NCBI GenBank assembly: GCA_001839685.1
Contig: MLAK01001178.1
Span: 6,665 to 29,016 of the forward strand
Source of the DNA: Tritrichomonas foetus
Taxonomy: Eukaryota > Parabasalia > Tritrichomonadida > Tritrichomonadidae
DNA length: 22,352 nt
Reading direction: 5' to 3'
This document shows positions 9,002-18,014 of this stretch, one piece after another; position 1 is the stretch's first letter; every line of letters begins with the position of its first letter. Position numbers and translations under genes: made by a program. The notes beneath the pieces are model-generated. The model saw only the letters and a program-made list of their open reading frames with translations. It was not told the origin of the DNA and ran no database searches.

Positions 9002-9500
9002 ATATGGCCAAATATTTAATCAATTTTTCTGAAACAAAACCAATTGATAAGTTTATTTTCAGGTATTTTAAATATTCTCTCACCTGTAATTAAACCTGGA
9101 TATAAAGTATTCAGAAATAAAGAGATTTTTTCATTCTTTCTCTAAATGGGGCTTCACCGCCAAAATTTTTTATCTGGTCAGCTCAAAAATCCAATCTTGG
9201 ATAATCACAGCCAGTCTTACATGAAATTAATAAATGATATAATGATTAGTGAAATGAAATAACATTACTATTTCGGAATATACAATCTATTATTAAATTA
9301 TTGATAATCGTTTCAAAAGGAATCAAAAAGAAATCGACCTTTTACTGTTTGGTGTATCAAGCTTTCAAACCAATTATTTTATAAATCTCATTGATGCAAC
9401 ATCATATAATATCAATACTTATCATAAAGCATATAACATATTTCAGACTTATCAATTTACCAAATCGATTGACGCCTTATAGATACATAGACATAAATTA

Positions 9501-9576
9501 GTTAAAGCAAAAAAGAAAGTTAAAGCAAAAAAAGAAAGTTAAAGCACAAAAAGAAAGTTAAAGCAAAAAAAAGAAA
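9501..9576. repeat. 18-20-bp purine-rich tandem repeat, four copies
   Basis: Four units of GTTAAAGC(A/C)A(n)GAAA at 9501-9518, 9519-9537, 9538-9556 and 9557-9576 differ mainly in A-run length. They are followed by GAAAGAAAAAATAAA. This is a simple minisatellite downstream of the MFS carrier. Confidence 0.85.
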
Positions 9577-9646
9577 GAAAGAAAAAATAAAATACAATTA
9601 ACAGAATGGTTATGATTTACCTGAATTATTTATTTATCTCTGTTGT

Positions 9647-11047
9647 TTACAAAGCTGCTGGTTGATCACTGCTTGATTCATCAGAATCAGTAGCAGAAAT
9701 GTCTTCAATATCTTTTGGCTTGGATTCTGGGACAATCAACCAGAAGCAGAGGATTGCACCAAGGAAAGCGAAAATGCATGAAATACCTACTAAGTGACCT
9801 GGCTTTCCTGGCCAAGCCTTAGCAACACCCATACCGATACCGAAGTTGGAAACTTGTTGACCAATGACGTTGAAACAGTTCAAAAGAGCAAGGGCAGCAC
9901 CAAGCTTTTCTGTTGGTGTGATAAGAGTAACGACAGCAGGTGGCAAGTTGTTGTAGCAGACGACAGCAACACCGATTGGGACGTGCATGATGATGTAAGC
10001 GATCCTATTCTTGACGAAAAAGAATAAGAGATACATTACACCTAATAATGTTAATGTAACGAAGAATACCCATTTCAATCCTATGATATCGCAAACCTTT
10101 GAGTTAACAAATCCGTAAAGGAATTGAACACCGCATGAAACAACCTGGCACATCATAGCCCAAGAAACACCCTTTTGATATAATTCAACATCTTCTGGGT
10201 TAGCGTTGAGTTCGTTGTTACCGCCAAAGATAACAGCACCCATGAAGTCTGTAAGCTGGATACCGATTTGATATGAAGCGATCATAGCCATGAAGTAAAC
10301 CATAGCAATTCGGAAATATGTTGAGTTGATTTCTTTCATGGCTCTGTAGAGAACAGCAAATGGATTGGCTGAAGATGGCTTCTCTTCAAGTGGTTCTTCA
10401 TGTGTGACGAAAATTGTGAGCATGACACAGAAGAATGAAATTGATAAACAAACAACAAGAATGAATTGTTCTTGTGTTAATGATGTGTATTGGTAAAGTG
10501 AAAGTGCACCAATCAAGTTAGTGAAAACACCACCAACACCACCATAAACACCGCAAATTGATGACATCAAAACTTGTTGTTGTGGTGGGCAAACATCTGA
10601 GCAAAGTGTTCTGGCTGGACCTTGGAGAATGTTACCAGCAAAGAAAGTCAAAATCATACCAAAAATCAAAAATCCCTGTTGAGCACCAAGTGGATTTGTC
10701 TTGTTGATGGATGTACCGATTTCAACGCAGAACATCATGAGGAACAGAGCGAGTGTAAGAAATAAACCACCAATGATCATGAAAATTCTCCTTCTTCCCC
10801 ATCTCATCATGAGACCATCCGAAATAACACCAACGATTGGCTGGACAAGGAAACCAATCAGCGAACCCATTAAGAGAATAACTGTACGAACTGTATTTGA
10901 TAAGTAAAGCTTTGACGCAAGTGGATTGAATAAAGCGAAAACAATAGTCCAAAGAAGAGTGCCTGCAAGTGTGGCAGCTGCAATACCAAGAACGTGTATT
11001 AATGGTAAGCGTTCTCTCTTGCAAAGTGGAACCCAATCGTCACCCAT
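9647..11047 (-). CDS. MFS sugar carrier, GPH/SLC45-sucrose transporter type
   Basis: A 466-residue, 12-helix major facilitator protein, predicted proton-coupled disaccharide or glycoside symporter at the plasma membrane or a vesicle membrane. Diagnostic features of the sucrose-transporter/SLC45 branch are QPIVGVISDGLMMRWGRRR (69-87, the loop 2-3 motif with D77 and GRRR 84-87), LQGPARTLCSD (141-151), TDFMGAVIFGG (266-276, matching the TDWMG..YGG signature) and a following Y-x-x-GV (290-294). The large central loop (about 215-240) and the hydrophilic Asp/Ser-rich tail (445-466) are cytosolic. The ATG at 11047 is supported by TCACTTCATT seven bases upstream. The substrate is not determinable from sequence; sucrose, maltose or trehalose-like sugars are possible. 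Length and motifs are complete. Confidence 0.9.
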   Translation of the reverse strand: MGDDWVPLCKRERLPLIHVLGIAAATLAGTLLWTIVFALFNPLASKLYLSNTVRTVILLMGSLIGFLVQPIVGVISDGLMMRWGRRRIFMIIGGLFLTLALFLMMFCVEIGTSINKTNPLGAQQGFLIFGMILTFFAGNILQGPARTLCSDVCPPQQQVLMSSICGVYGGVGGVFTNLIGALSLYQYTSLTQEQFILVVCLSISFFCVMLTIFVTHEEPLEEKPSSANPFAVLYRAMKEINSTYFRIAMVYFMAMIASYQIGIQLTDFMGAVIFGGNNELNANPEDVELYQKGVSWAMMCQVVSCGVQFLYGFVNSKVCDIIGLKWVFFVTLTLLGVMYLLFFFVKNRIAYIIMHVPIGVAVVCYNNLPPAVVTLITPTEKLGAALALLNCFNVIGQQVSNFGIGMGVAKAWPGKPGHLVGISCIFAFLGAILCFWLIVPESKPKDIEDISATDSDESSSDQPAAL

Positions 11048-11054
11048 TGAGAAA

Positions 11055-11064
11055 AATGAAGTGA
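11055..11064 (-). promoter_or_regulatory. Initiator decamer TCACTTCATT of the MFS carrier gene
   Basis: On the minus strand, two overlapping-type initiator matches (TCACT and TCATT) sit 8-17 bases before the ATG. The identical decamer precedes the Myb gene. Confidence 0.6.
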
Positions 11065-12347
11065 TTAGATAAATTCCTCAATGTTAGAAATTCGTGAGAA
11101 TTTTGATGTTTTTCCAAAGGAAAGTTTTCTGAGTGAATGGACATTTAAAGATTGAAAAATTATTCTTGAGTGAAAATCATTGAAAAAAGTTCTGGTGTAA
11201 ATCCATAGTTTAGATATTAAAATTCCATCGCATCAATCTTGGTGATTCAATGTATCACAAAATTTGTGGAGCAGTGAATTTTTTGTTAAATATTCAATTT
11301 TTGATTATTTAGTGAAAGAAGGAAATTTTGAATTTCCTTTTGTATTTTTGATTTTTTTGAGAGATAGCTTTACATACCCTCAAATTTTCAATCAAACCTT
11401 CTTTTTTTGGTGGATGCATTCTATTGCTTAGGCACTTTTTCTTTGTCACGAAGTGCAATATCTCTGAAACTAAGAGTTTCATATTATTGTATGTTTTCGA
11501 AGGAAACAGATCATCTAACTTTTTTGTCTTCAGAAAAAGTGGCTTCCACTGTATACTTAATTTTAAATTTAGTACGTATTTAAAAAGTTTGTGATTTTGA
11601 ATATGTTTCTGAAAAAGTTAATGAGTTTCTTGATGAGACTTCATTTTAATGAAGGGATCGGAGAGAAAACCATCGTGCTTATTCTTAATTATTTCATCGT
11701 AGAAGCATGAAAAAATGAATTATTTTGTTCATAATAATAATAAAAATGAAAAATGATTTGCTGATAGATTACCATCGAAAATATCCAAACAAAAATCAAT
11801 CTTATTTTGATGAATTAGCATTGTAATAATTCAGTAATATTATTTCTATCTCCTTATTTACATTTCAGTAACTTGAAGACGATTATGTGAATTATTTTTT
11901 CCACTGAAATCATTTTTCGGTTGTTAATGGTTCCCATTTTTGACAAAAGCAGAAGAAAAATAATTCTAATGTATCTCCACGTAATAAAATATTCTAAATC
12001 GAAAATTCAATAAATTTGGAAAAGATAAACATCAATGATTAAAATTAACATGATTTTATAATTTTCAATTTTTTTTTCTTATCTCTCCCTGTGATATGAT
12101 ATGAGAGATGATTCTTTTATGAATTGTCTTAATTTAAACACATCACAGGATACATTTAAAAATCCAAAAGTAAACATTTTAACATTCCCATAATTCAATT
12201 CCAAACATCAATATATATATCGATTATGATATATCAAAATGATTTTTGTTGATTATTGTTAAATGAAATGTTTCATTTACAATAAGTTCATTTCTAAAGT
12301 TGTCTTTTTCGATTTAAGTGAGTGAAAAAGTGAATGGAATATTTTTG
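11065..12347. other. AT-rich spacer between MFS carrier and Rab genes
   Basis: About 1.3 kb with no supported gene. Only short hairpins are visible, such as ATCTCTC (12081-12087) with GAGAGAT (12103-12109), and GAAACT/AGTTTC near 11466. Confidence 0.5.
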
Positions 12348-12962
12348 TTAGCAACAATTCTTTTTTTTCTCCTCAGAACTCAAAGTTTGATCTTTTATTG
12401 TGAGAGAATCTTTGTTTGCTATTCCATTTTGTTCCATTTCTTTACTATATACTATCATTGCAAGCTCTTCAATTAATTCAGTGATATTCTCTCCTGTTAA
12501 AGCTGATGTTTCCTTAAAATAATCTATTTTATGTGTTGACACGAATTCTAAAGCATCTTCTTCTTTAATTTTTCTGTCATCTATTAAATCAATTTTATTT
12601 CCTACGATTGCAATTTTGCAATCCTTTGGGGCAAATTCACGCACATCATTTATCCATAAATTTAAACAGTTATACGAACAAGGATTACTTACATCATACA
12701 CAATTATTGCACAATCACTTTCTCGATAATAGCTGCGTGTAATTGATCGAAATATTTCTTGTCCTGCTGTATCCCATAATTGCATCTTCAAATTTGTTGT
12801 CCCTATGTTCAACATTTGATTTATAAAAGTGACTCCAATTGTTGGCTCATGAACTGGTTGAAAAATACCGTCTTTCATTCTTAAAATCATGCATGATTTG
12901 CCAACACCTGTATCACCAATGAAAATGAACTTGAAAGTATAGCATTCTGGCTCATCTATCAT
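12348..12962 (-). CDS. Rab-family small GTPase
   Basis: A 204-residue Ras-superfamily switch protein that would direct vesicle tethering and fusion on an endomembrane. All guanine-nucleotide motifs are present: P-loop GDTGVGKS (16-23), switch I threonine T41 or T45 in EPTIGVTF, WDTAGQE (63-69) with catalytic Q68, GNKID (121-125) and ETSA (151-154). The C-terminus ends in NCC (202-204), a double-cysteine geranylgeranylation signal typical of Rabs. IGVTF and the WDTAGQE-x-FRSIT run are Rab family signatures. The exact Rab subclass is unclear; trichomonads have very large Rab families. The first ATG is at 12962; starting at the TTG four codons upstream is not needed. The upstream TTTCACC only partly matches an initiator. 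Confidence 0.95.
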   Translation of the reverse strand: MIDEPECYTFKFIFIGDTGVGKSCMILRMKDGIFQPVHEPTIGVTFINQMLNIGTTNLKMQLWDTAGQEIFRSITRSYYRESDCAIIVYDVSNPCSYNCLNLWINDVREFAPKDCKIAIVGNKIDLIDDRKIKEEDALEFVSTHKIDYFKETSALTGENITELIEELAMIVYSKEMEQNGIANKDSLTIKDQTLSSEEKKKNCC

Positions 12963-13099
12963 CTGGAAATGCAAAAGGAAAAAATAAAGGTGAAATCATT
13001 TAACTATTCCATTGTTTTTTGTTTGTTCTTATTGAAAAATTCGTATCTGTGATATCTTAAAGTACATAATCTAATTTACAAAATGTCCTTTCTAGAGAT

Positions 13100-13240
13100 A
13101 TGAATAAACTATATCGTTTTAAAGTTGAACTATACGAAAAATATCTCAAAGAAAACGATTCGATTGAAAAAAATCTATCAAATTTATTAATAGATAGTAC
13201 TATTTCTTCATTAAAGAAACTAAAGATCGTCATAAAATAA
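13100..13240 (+). CDS. Short plus-strand ORF, 46 codons, possible microprotein or gene remnant
   Basis: ATG at 13100 to TAA at 13238. The translation begins MNKLYRFKVELYEKYLKEND and continues with SIEKNLSNLLIDSTISSLKK, an amphipathic, coiled-coil-like helix with coding-like codons (GTT, GAA, GAT, TCG). The same frame stays open some codons upstream of the ATG. Its last codons overlap the left arm of a perfect 13-bp inverted repeat. No family is recognised. It might be a remnant of a longer gene; its length alone does not prove expression. Confidence 0.28.
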   Translation: MNKLYRFKVELYEKYLKENDSIEKNLSNLLIDSTISSLKKLKIVIK

Positions 13241-13273
13241 AAAAAGATCGGAAGTTTAACATTTTATGACGAT
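13226..13273. repeat. Perfect 13-bp inverted repeat with 22-base loop
   Basis: ATCGTCATAAAAT (13226-13238) is the exact reverse complement of ATTTTATGACGAT (13261-13273). The left arm covers the last codons of the 46-codon ORF and the first base of its stop. It could be a 3' UTR stem-loop, or the terminal repeats of a tiny element. Confidence 0.75.
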
Positions 13274-13685
13274 AATGTGAGATTGATTGTCATTTTTTTA
13301 AGATTCCAAGAATGATAATCAAAATTAAATCTATATTAATTCACTCTACATATGAACATATTATTTTTCTGTCGTCAAAGACGTTATGACGTTTGAGATC
13401 ATATTTGAGAGTACTTTCTCAATTGCTTTTTCTGGAAATTTTATTTTATTGAATTCTCCGAACCTCAATCCTTGAAAATCTGCGTAATTCACAAAATATT
13501 TAATTGACTCAATCGAATAATTAGTTTTTTGTGAGGATTAGATCAAATTCTATTATCTTTTGACATTGAATACATCTTTCATCTAGGAATCCTCGAATTT
13601 CCTGGGTTACTTTTAATTCTTCAAATCAAAAGAATGATTCATAAACAATAAAATGATTTTTTTCTACGAATTTTTAATCTAATCT

Positions 13686-14288
13686 CTAAAAAATAATCAT
13701 TGATTCACTGAAAAGTGGATCAACAACTTGCTTCATATTTAATTCTTCTAATATTTCGAGTAACTCTGAATCCGACCAACCAATTTCCGCACATAAGTTT
13801 AATTCTACTTTTGGATATTTCACATTATTTTGACATGGCGTTGAATTATTTAATGAATATTGATAATTCATTTGATGCATTGGTAGTGAATAATGCTGTT
13901 GGTGCATGTTTATTGTTGGGGATGTATGCTGCCTGTTGTCCCATTCACTATCTAACAGCGTTGTTTTATGACTACGCTTAATCAAATGTTTATGCCATCT
14001 ATTTTTAATATCATTTCCACTACGACCCGGAAGATCATTCATCATTTTGGACCATTTGGATCCTATTTCATTGTGTAATTGTATCAATATTTCATCTTCG
14101 TCTGGTGTCCAAGGATCACTCTTTAATCCAATCCTTAAGTAATTTACATAACGATCATGACATTGCTTTGGTGTTCTTCCTGGAAGTTTAGTAGCAATTG
14201 CATCCCAATTTTCTCCATATATTAAAATTCCTTCTCTAATTGATTGATCTTCCAAGTCTGTGAAAGTCCTGCGTTTACTTCGTTGCAT
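13686..14288 (-). CDS. R2R3-like Myb DNA-binding transcription factor
   Basis: 200 residues with two adjacent Myb/SANT repeats at the N-terminus. Repeat 1 spans about 6-52 (F9 in place of the first Trp, W28, Y47 in place of the third Trp) and includes PGRTPKQCHDRYVNYL. Repeat 2 spans about 58-105 with W60, W79 and W98 and PGRSGNDIKNRWHKHL; the third helices are the DNA readers. This compact layout is that of the trichomonad Myb regulators, which bind Myb recognition elements in promoters. The C-terminal half is Asn/Gln/His-rich, with an acidic end (LCAEIGWSDSELLEILEEL) that could be an activation surface. The ATG at 14288 has TCACTTCATT six bases upstream. The length and both domains are complete; target genes are unknown. 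Confidence 0.93.
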   Translation of the reverse strand: MQRSKRRTFTDLEDQSIREGILIYGENWDAIATKLPGRTPKQCHDRYVNYLRIGLKSDPWTPDEDEILIQLHNEIGSKWSKMMNDLPGRSGNDIKNRWHKHLIKRSHKTTLLDSEWDNRQHTSPTINMHQQHYSLPMHQMNYQYSLNNSTPCQNNVKYPKVELNLCAEIGWSDSELLEILEELNMKQVVDPLFSESMIIF

Positions 14289-14294
14289 ATTTGG

Positions 14295-14304
14295 AATGAA
14301 GTGA
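14295..14304 (-). promoter_or_regulatory. Initiator decamer TCACTTCATT of the Myb gene
   Basis: The same ten bases, at nearly the same distance from the ATG, as in the MFS carrier gene. It fits TCA(C/T)(A/T) twice. Confidence 0.6.
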
Positions 14305-14995
14305 AAATCATTAACAATATTTTTTCTATACTGAGGTTAAAAAAAAATTAATTATATTGAATTCAGATTGTGATTCTTTTTTCAATTGATTACAATGACA
14401 TGGACAGTTCGTTGACTTTTTAATACGAGATATATAATTTTCTATTACCATGGCAAAAAACTTTCAATGAGATGATTTTGGGAATAGAAATATTGTATGG
14501 GAAGGTAAAAATGTGTGCAATCTCAAATTTTCAATTATGCTAGAAAAAATATAAAGTTTACAATAAATACTTCGTCTTCTTTTAAATTTGTGAATAGAGA
14601 TTTAATTGAAAGTTTTTTTGAGAGATGAAAATTATGTATTTAAAAAATCAAAAATAACTGACAAACAAATTAATTCTCAAGACCACTTTTTTCCAGAGAC
14701 CAGTTCTACTTAATTTTCACTTCAATGAAATATTAATATTTTGAAGTAATGAGATGTCTTAATTTTCTCTCTGTTCTATGATAAATACTTAATCTTAGAG
14801 ATTTCTTAGAAAAATGACCGCGTGAAAACTGCATGGATGGTGAAGTTTTTGAAAATAAGTGCTTCATTTTCCGCAGTATCATAGATATAAGTTCCACAGT
14901 TATAACTTCAAAAGAATAAAAACTTCAAAGAAACTTCATTAATACTTTTGAAAAAAAGGTTTTATATAATATTCAATAATAATATCCAAACAAAT
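14305..14995. other. AT-rich spacer between Myb and sugar porter genes
   Basis: No gene supported. A 28-codon ATG frame at about 14833 (MDGEVFENKCFIFRSIIDIS) is too short to call. Confidence 0.5.
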
Positions 14996-16324
14996 TCATT
15001 CTACATTGGGAATTGTCATTTCTTCGTTATCAATTTGAGATTCTTTAATTTTTTCAATGTCATCTAAATTTTTTGTTGGCTCTTTAATACAAATAACTCC
15101 AAACAGTATTGATAATATCTCAATACAAGTAAAAAATAAAAGTGCTCCAAAAAAGGTCATATTCCTTTTCATTGATGACCATGTAACAATTGTTATAAAA
15201 GTAAACACAAAATTAACAGATGAAATTACTGTTGATGCTTGTTTTCTAGGAATTTCATCAGAAAAATATTGTGGCACTAAAAACCATGGTAATGGACCTA
15301 ATCCCAGTCCAAAACCAAATTGAAGAATTAAAAGAGTGACTAGTGGGACATAGCCTGCTAGGCTCAGGCGATCATATAATGCAAAAATTAGTAAAGATAC
15401 AGCTGTGATAAATGATGATGCCACCCACATTGCTTTCCTTCCAATCTTATCAACTAGTGGAGCCATAACAAATAGTCCAACGACTTGTGCAATTGATGCT
15501 ATTCCTCCTTGGGTACTCCCATCCAAGCTCAATCCTGTATTGCCTAGCAATTCTGCCTGGTTTGTGACAATAGCATTTATTCCACTAAATTGTTGAAAGA
15601 ACATTGTTAAAATTCCTGCAGCCAGACTTCCCATATGCTTCATTCTCCAAAGTGACTCATTCACAACTTTGTTTTCACAAATTTTCTCTAAATCATTTTG
15701 ATCAATATCACTTTGTTCTTTTGATTCTAGTGGTTCTTCGGAAGATCTTATTACAACAGCTGGTGATTCATCTATGAACAATACAAAAATACACTGAATT
15801 AAAGGAATTACGGCTCCAATAACACATAAAATCATGTAATTTACAGTTGGACCAACAAAATTGAAGAAAACCTGGCCAACAGAAATACCAATTTGATTAA
15901 GAGTTCCAAATAAGCCACTTTTACCTTCAGGTGCGATTTCAACTAAATATAAAGGGCCAATAGCAGCATTCATTCCCATTATTACACCAATCACAGCTCT
16001 CATTACAATTCCAACCCATATATGAAACTTTGTGAGAATATTTAACAGCCACCCAATAAAAGAAAAAACAGCAATTGTAAAAAGAGTTTTCTTTCGGGAA
16101 TTCGAAAATAATTTTAATAAGATTTGGACAATTGGTGGTCCTACAATTGCAAATAAAGATGAAACTGCGTTATATAATGCCCATTGTGTTGAATCAGTCG
16201 TAATTCCATGAGCTTCACAAATTTCTAAAGATGTTGGCGATGGATAAAGAATGATCGCTCCAAAAGTAAAAGGTGCTAACATTATTACAAGTGCATGAAG
16301 ATATTCTTTTGCAATCAGTGGCAT
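14996..16324 (-). CDS. MFS sugar porter (SLC2/GLUT-like)
   Basis: 442 residues from the ATG at 16324; a GTG four codons upstream is not needed. A 12-helix sugar-porter-family carrier, probably a facilitator or proton symporter for hexose in the cell membrane. Visible family motifs are RAVIG (109-113), PLYLVEIAPEGKSG (124-137, the PxYxxEIAP motif after helix 4), DESPAVV (185-191, the PESPR equivalent), QQFSGINAI (244-252, helix 7 sugar-binding QQxxGxN), VDKIGRK (291-297) and GPLPWFLVPQYF (343-354, helix 10). Two departures are notable: the first-half RxGRR loop is replaced by FSNSRKK (73-79), and the usual Glu of the helix-10 motif (VAELF in GLUTs) is Gln352. These could alter gating or coupling. 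The central loop (about 190-225) is charged and Glu-rich. No obvious initiator lies immediately upstream. Confidence 0.92.
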   Translation of the reverse strand: MPLIAKEYLHALVIMLAPFTFGAIILYPSPTSLEICEAHGITTDSTQWALYNAVSSLFAIVGPPIVQILLKLFSNSRKKTLFTIAVFSFIGWLLNILTKFHIWVGIVMRAVIGVIMGMNAAIGPLYLVEIAPEGKSGLFGTLNQIGISVGQVFFNFVGPTVNYMILCVIGAVIPLIQCIFVLFIDESPAVVIRSSEEPLESKEQSDIDQNDLEKICENKVVNESLWRMKHMGSLAAGILTMFFQQFSGINAIVTNQAELLGNTGLSLDGSTQGGIASIAQVVGLFVMAPLVDKIGRKAMWVASSFITAVSLLIFALYDRLSLAGYVPLVTLLILQFGFGLGLGPLPWFLVPQYFSDEIPRKQASTVISSVNFVFTFITIVTWSSMKRNMTFFGALLFFTCIEILSILFGVICIKEPTKNLDDIEKIKESQIDNEEMTIPNVE

Positions 16325-17500
16325 GAGATATTTCACTTACTTGATTATCTAAATATTTTTGTGATGTGATTATATCAAATAGAAACTTTTGAATATGTCA
16401 AATGACAGACTTGTTGTTTTGGGATTCTGTGCAGAGTGGTCATTTTCGTTATTCGAAAGCAATTTCGGTTATTAACCAAATCTAATGAATACATAAACCT
16501 TCCAATGACTATGGTTATTTCATCGTTCTCACTTATACACAACATATTTTCCAAACAAAAAATCATTCCTCAACATTTTTATTTTCTAAAAAAACTTTTT
16601 ATTGAATAGAAATGTGAGATATTGTTTCTTTAAATTAATGGCAAGGAAAACTTAGCGCTTCTTCCAATATTGTCAAGAAAAAAAAACTATGAGTAACCAT
16701 TTTTTTTTGAGTATTTAGATGAGATTCCAAGTGAAAATTCACGACACCAATTCTATAGGTTTGAATAATTAGAAAGAAATTATGTGAATAACTCTTACAA
16801 TGAAAACAAATGAATACGAAGAAGTAATTTTAGAAAAAGTGCTTTATAATTCGTTTTGTTGGTAAGAATTGAACTATTTTCAATCTGTCTCTTTGAAGTT
16901 GATTCAAATGGAAATTTGTCATAACTGGTGAAATAATTGAAAAATTGAATTTTCTTTTTTCATCATAGCTGATTAAGTTTTTTAAGCCTCATTTTTAAAT
17001 GAAAGTTGATGACGAACTGTCATTGACACTTTGTAAAAATTGGTTGAATTAATTGTTCCTTCTTATATCTTTTTCAGTAATTTTGATGATACTATATCAG
17101 GTTTGTTGATTTTATCTTGATCTAGAATCTATCGTAATTATTTTCATGATTATTCGTCAAAATTCAAAATGGTGATGTGTTTCATAAATTTTGTGAGGCA
17201 TTTTATTATCGTATCACACAAATTTTTTTATATCATTCATTTTCTATGATACAAATAAAATATCAATTTCTCATAATCTATAATTCAAATCGTTCTTTAA
17301 ATGACCAATCCTATTAAAATACTCAGAAAAAATTATTTAAAGACAGAATAATATTCCAAAAGTGTATAAAGAAGACAAAAATCGACGTTCAATTTCCCTA
17401 TAAGATCGTGACATGGCATTTCACACATGATATGACAATTCAAAAAGTTCAACTCAATTGCCTTTTATCGTCAAAAAGATTCAATCAAAGCACTCATTCA
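16325..17500. other. Divergent intergenic region between sugar porter and flavin reductase genes
   Basis: About 1.2 kb of AT-rich DNA containing the promoters of both outward-reading genes. No further gene is supported; short frames here look like spacer. Confidence 0.5.
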
Positions 17501-17510
17501 TCACATCATT
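17501..17510 (+). promoter_or_regulatory. Initiator decamer TCACATCATT abutting the flavin reductase start
   Basis: It lies directly against the ATG at 17511 and provides TCACA and TCATT, both initiator matches. If used, the mRNA leader would be only a few bases long, as is usual in trichomonads. Confidence 0.55.
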
Positions 17511-18014
17511 ATGTCGCAAACACTCCCGTTCGCACAGCTTCATGACAAAGCCCTCGAAATTATGAGCAAAGGATGCTTCCTCAATTCTTTCGCCGAAGGA
17601 AAATTCAATACGATGACGATCGGCTGGGGCTCGATTGGCTGGATGTGGGGCATTCCCGAATTCACCGTTATGGTCAGAAGAACTCGCTACACTCGTGAAT
17701 TAATGGAAAAGAACCCATTCTTTACGGTCTCTCTTCCATATCAGAGGGATATGTCAAAAGCCCTCGGAATCTGCGGAACAAAGTCTGGAAGGGACTGCGA
17801 CAAAATGGCTCTTGCTGGACTGAAAACAAAGCCAGCCAAAAAAGTAAGCGTGCCAATCATAGACGGCACGGGAATGCATTTTGAATGTGAAGTCGTTTAT
17901 AAACAGGACATGGACTCGAGCCTGCTCGCTCCTGAGCTTCAGAAAAAGTGGTATTCAAACAATGACTACCACACAATGTATTATGGCAAGATTGTTGACG
18001 CTTATATCGAATAA
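17511..18014 (+). CDS. Flavin reductase-like FMN-binding protein, likely bacterial acquisition
   Basis: 167 residues, the full length of the bacterial flavin-reductase-like (flavoredoxin/DIM6-NTAB) family with a split-barrel FMN fold. NTMTIGWGSIGWMWGIPEF (33-51) is the FMN-phosphate-binding first motif. RRTRYTRELMEKN (56-68) and CGTKSGRDCDKMALAGL (88-104) follow in the family order. It would bind FMN and reduce flavin or another acceptor with NAD(P)H in the cytosol, of possible use in redox balance or oxygen defence in an anaerobe; the substrate is unknown. Coding GC is far above neighbouring genes, with many C/G third positions (CTC, ATC, GGC, AAG). With its prokaryotic family distribution, this suggests fairly recent lateral transfer from an anaerobic bacterium. 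TAA plus AATAAA-like sequence ends the gene. Confidence 0.9.
   Translation: MSQTLPFAQLHDKALEIMSKGCFLNSFAEGKFNTMTIGWGSIGWMWGIPEFTVMVRRTRYTRELMEKNPFFTVSLPYQRDMSKALGICGTKSGRDCDKMALAGLKTKPAKKVSVPIIDGTGMHFECEVVYKQDMDSSLLAPELQKKWYSNNDYHTMYYGKIVDAYIE

Larger units (their letters stand above)
8932..9646. other. Spacer with A-rich tandem repeat
   Basis: No gene seen. It holds the upstream region of the coiled-coil gene on one side, the 3' end of the MFS carrier on the other (TAAATAAATAA, poly(A)-signal-like, just after its stop), and the 9501-9576 repeat. Confidence 0.6.
12963..13685. other. Spacer between Rab and Myb genes
   Basis: Contains the 46-codon plus-strand ORF at 13100-13240 and an inverted repeat at 13226-13273. 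Nothing else is supported. Confidence 0.5.

Noticed and set aside
9501..9588. CRISPR-like array
   Set aside because: The units are contiguous purine-rich tandem copies without spacers, in a eukaryotic setting.
12960..12990. Possible intron 3' splice site upstream of the Rab start (TTTCCAG before ATG)
   Set aside because: The parabasalid branch/acceptor consensus ACTAACACACAG is absent and the ATG begins a full-length Rab, so no intron is needed.
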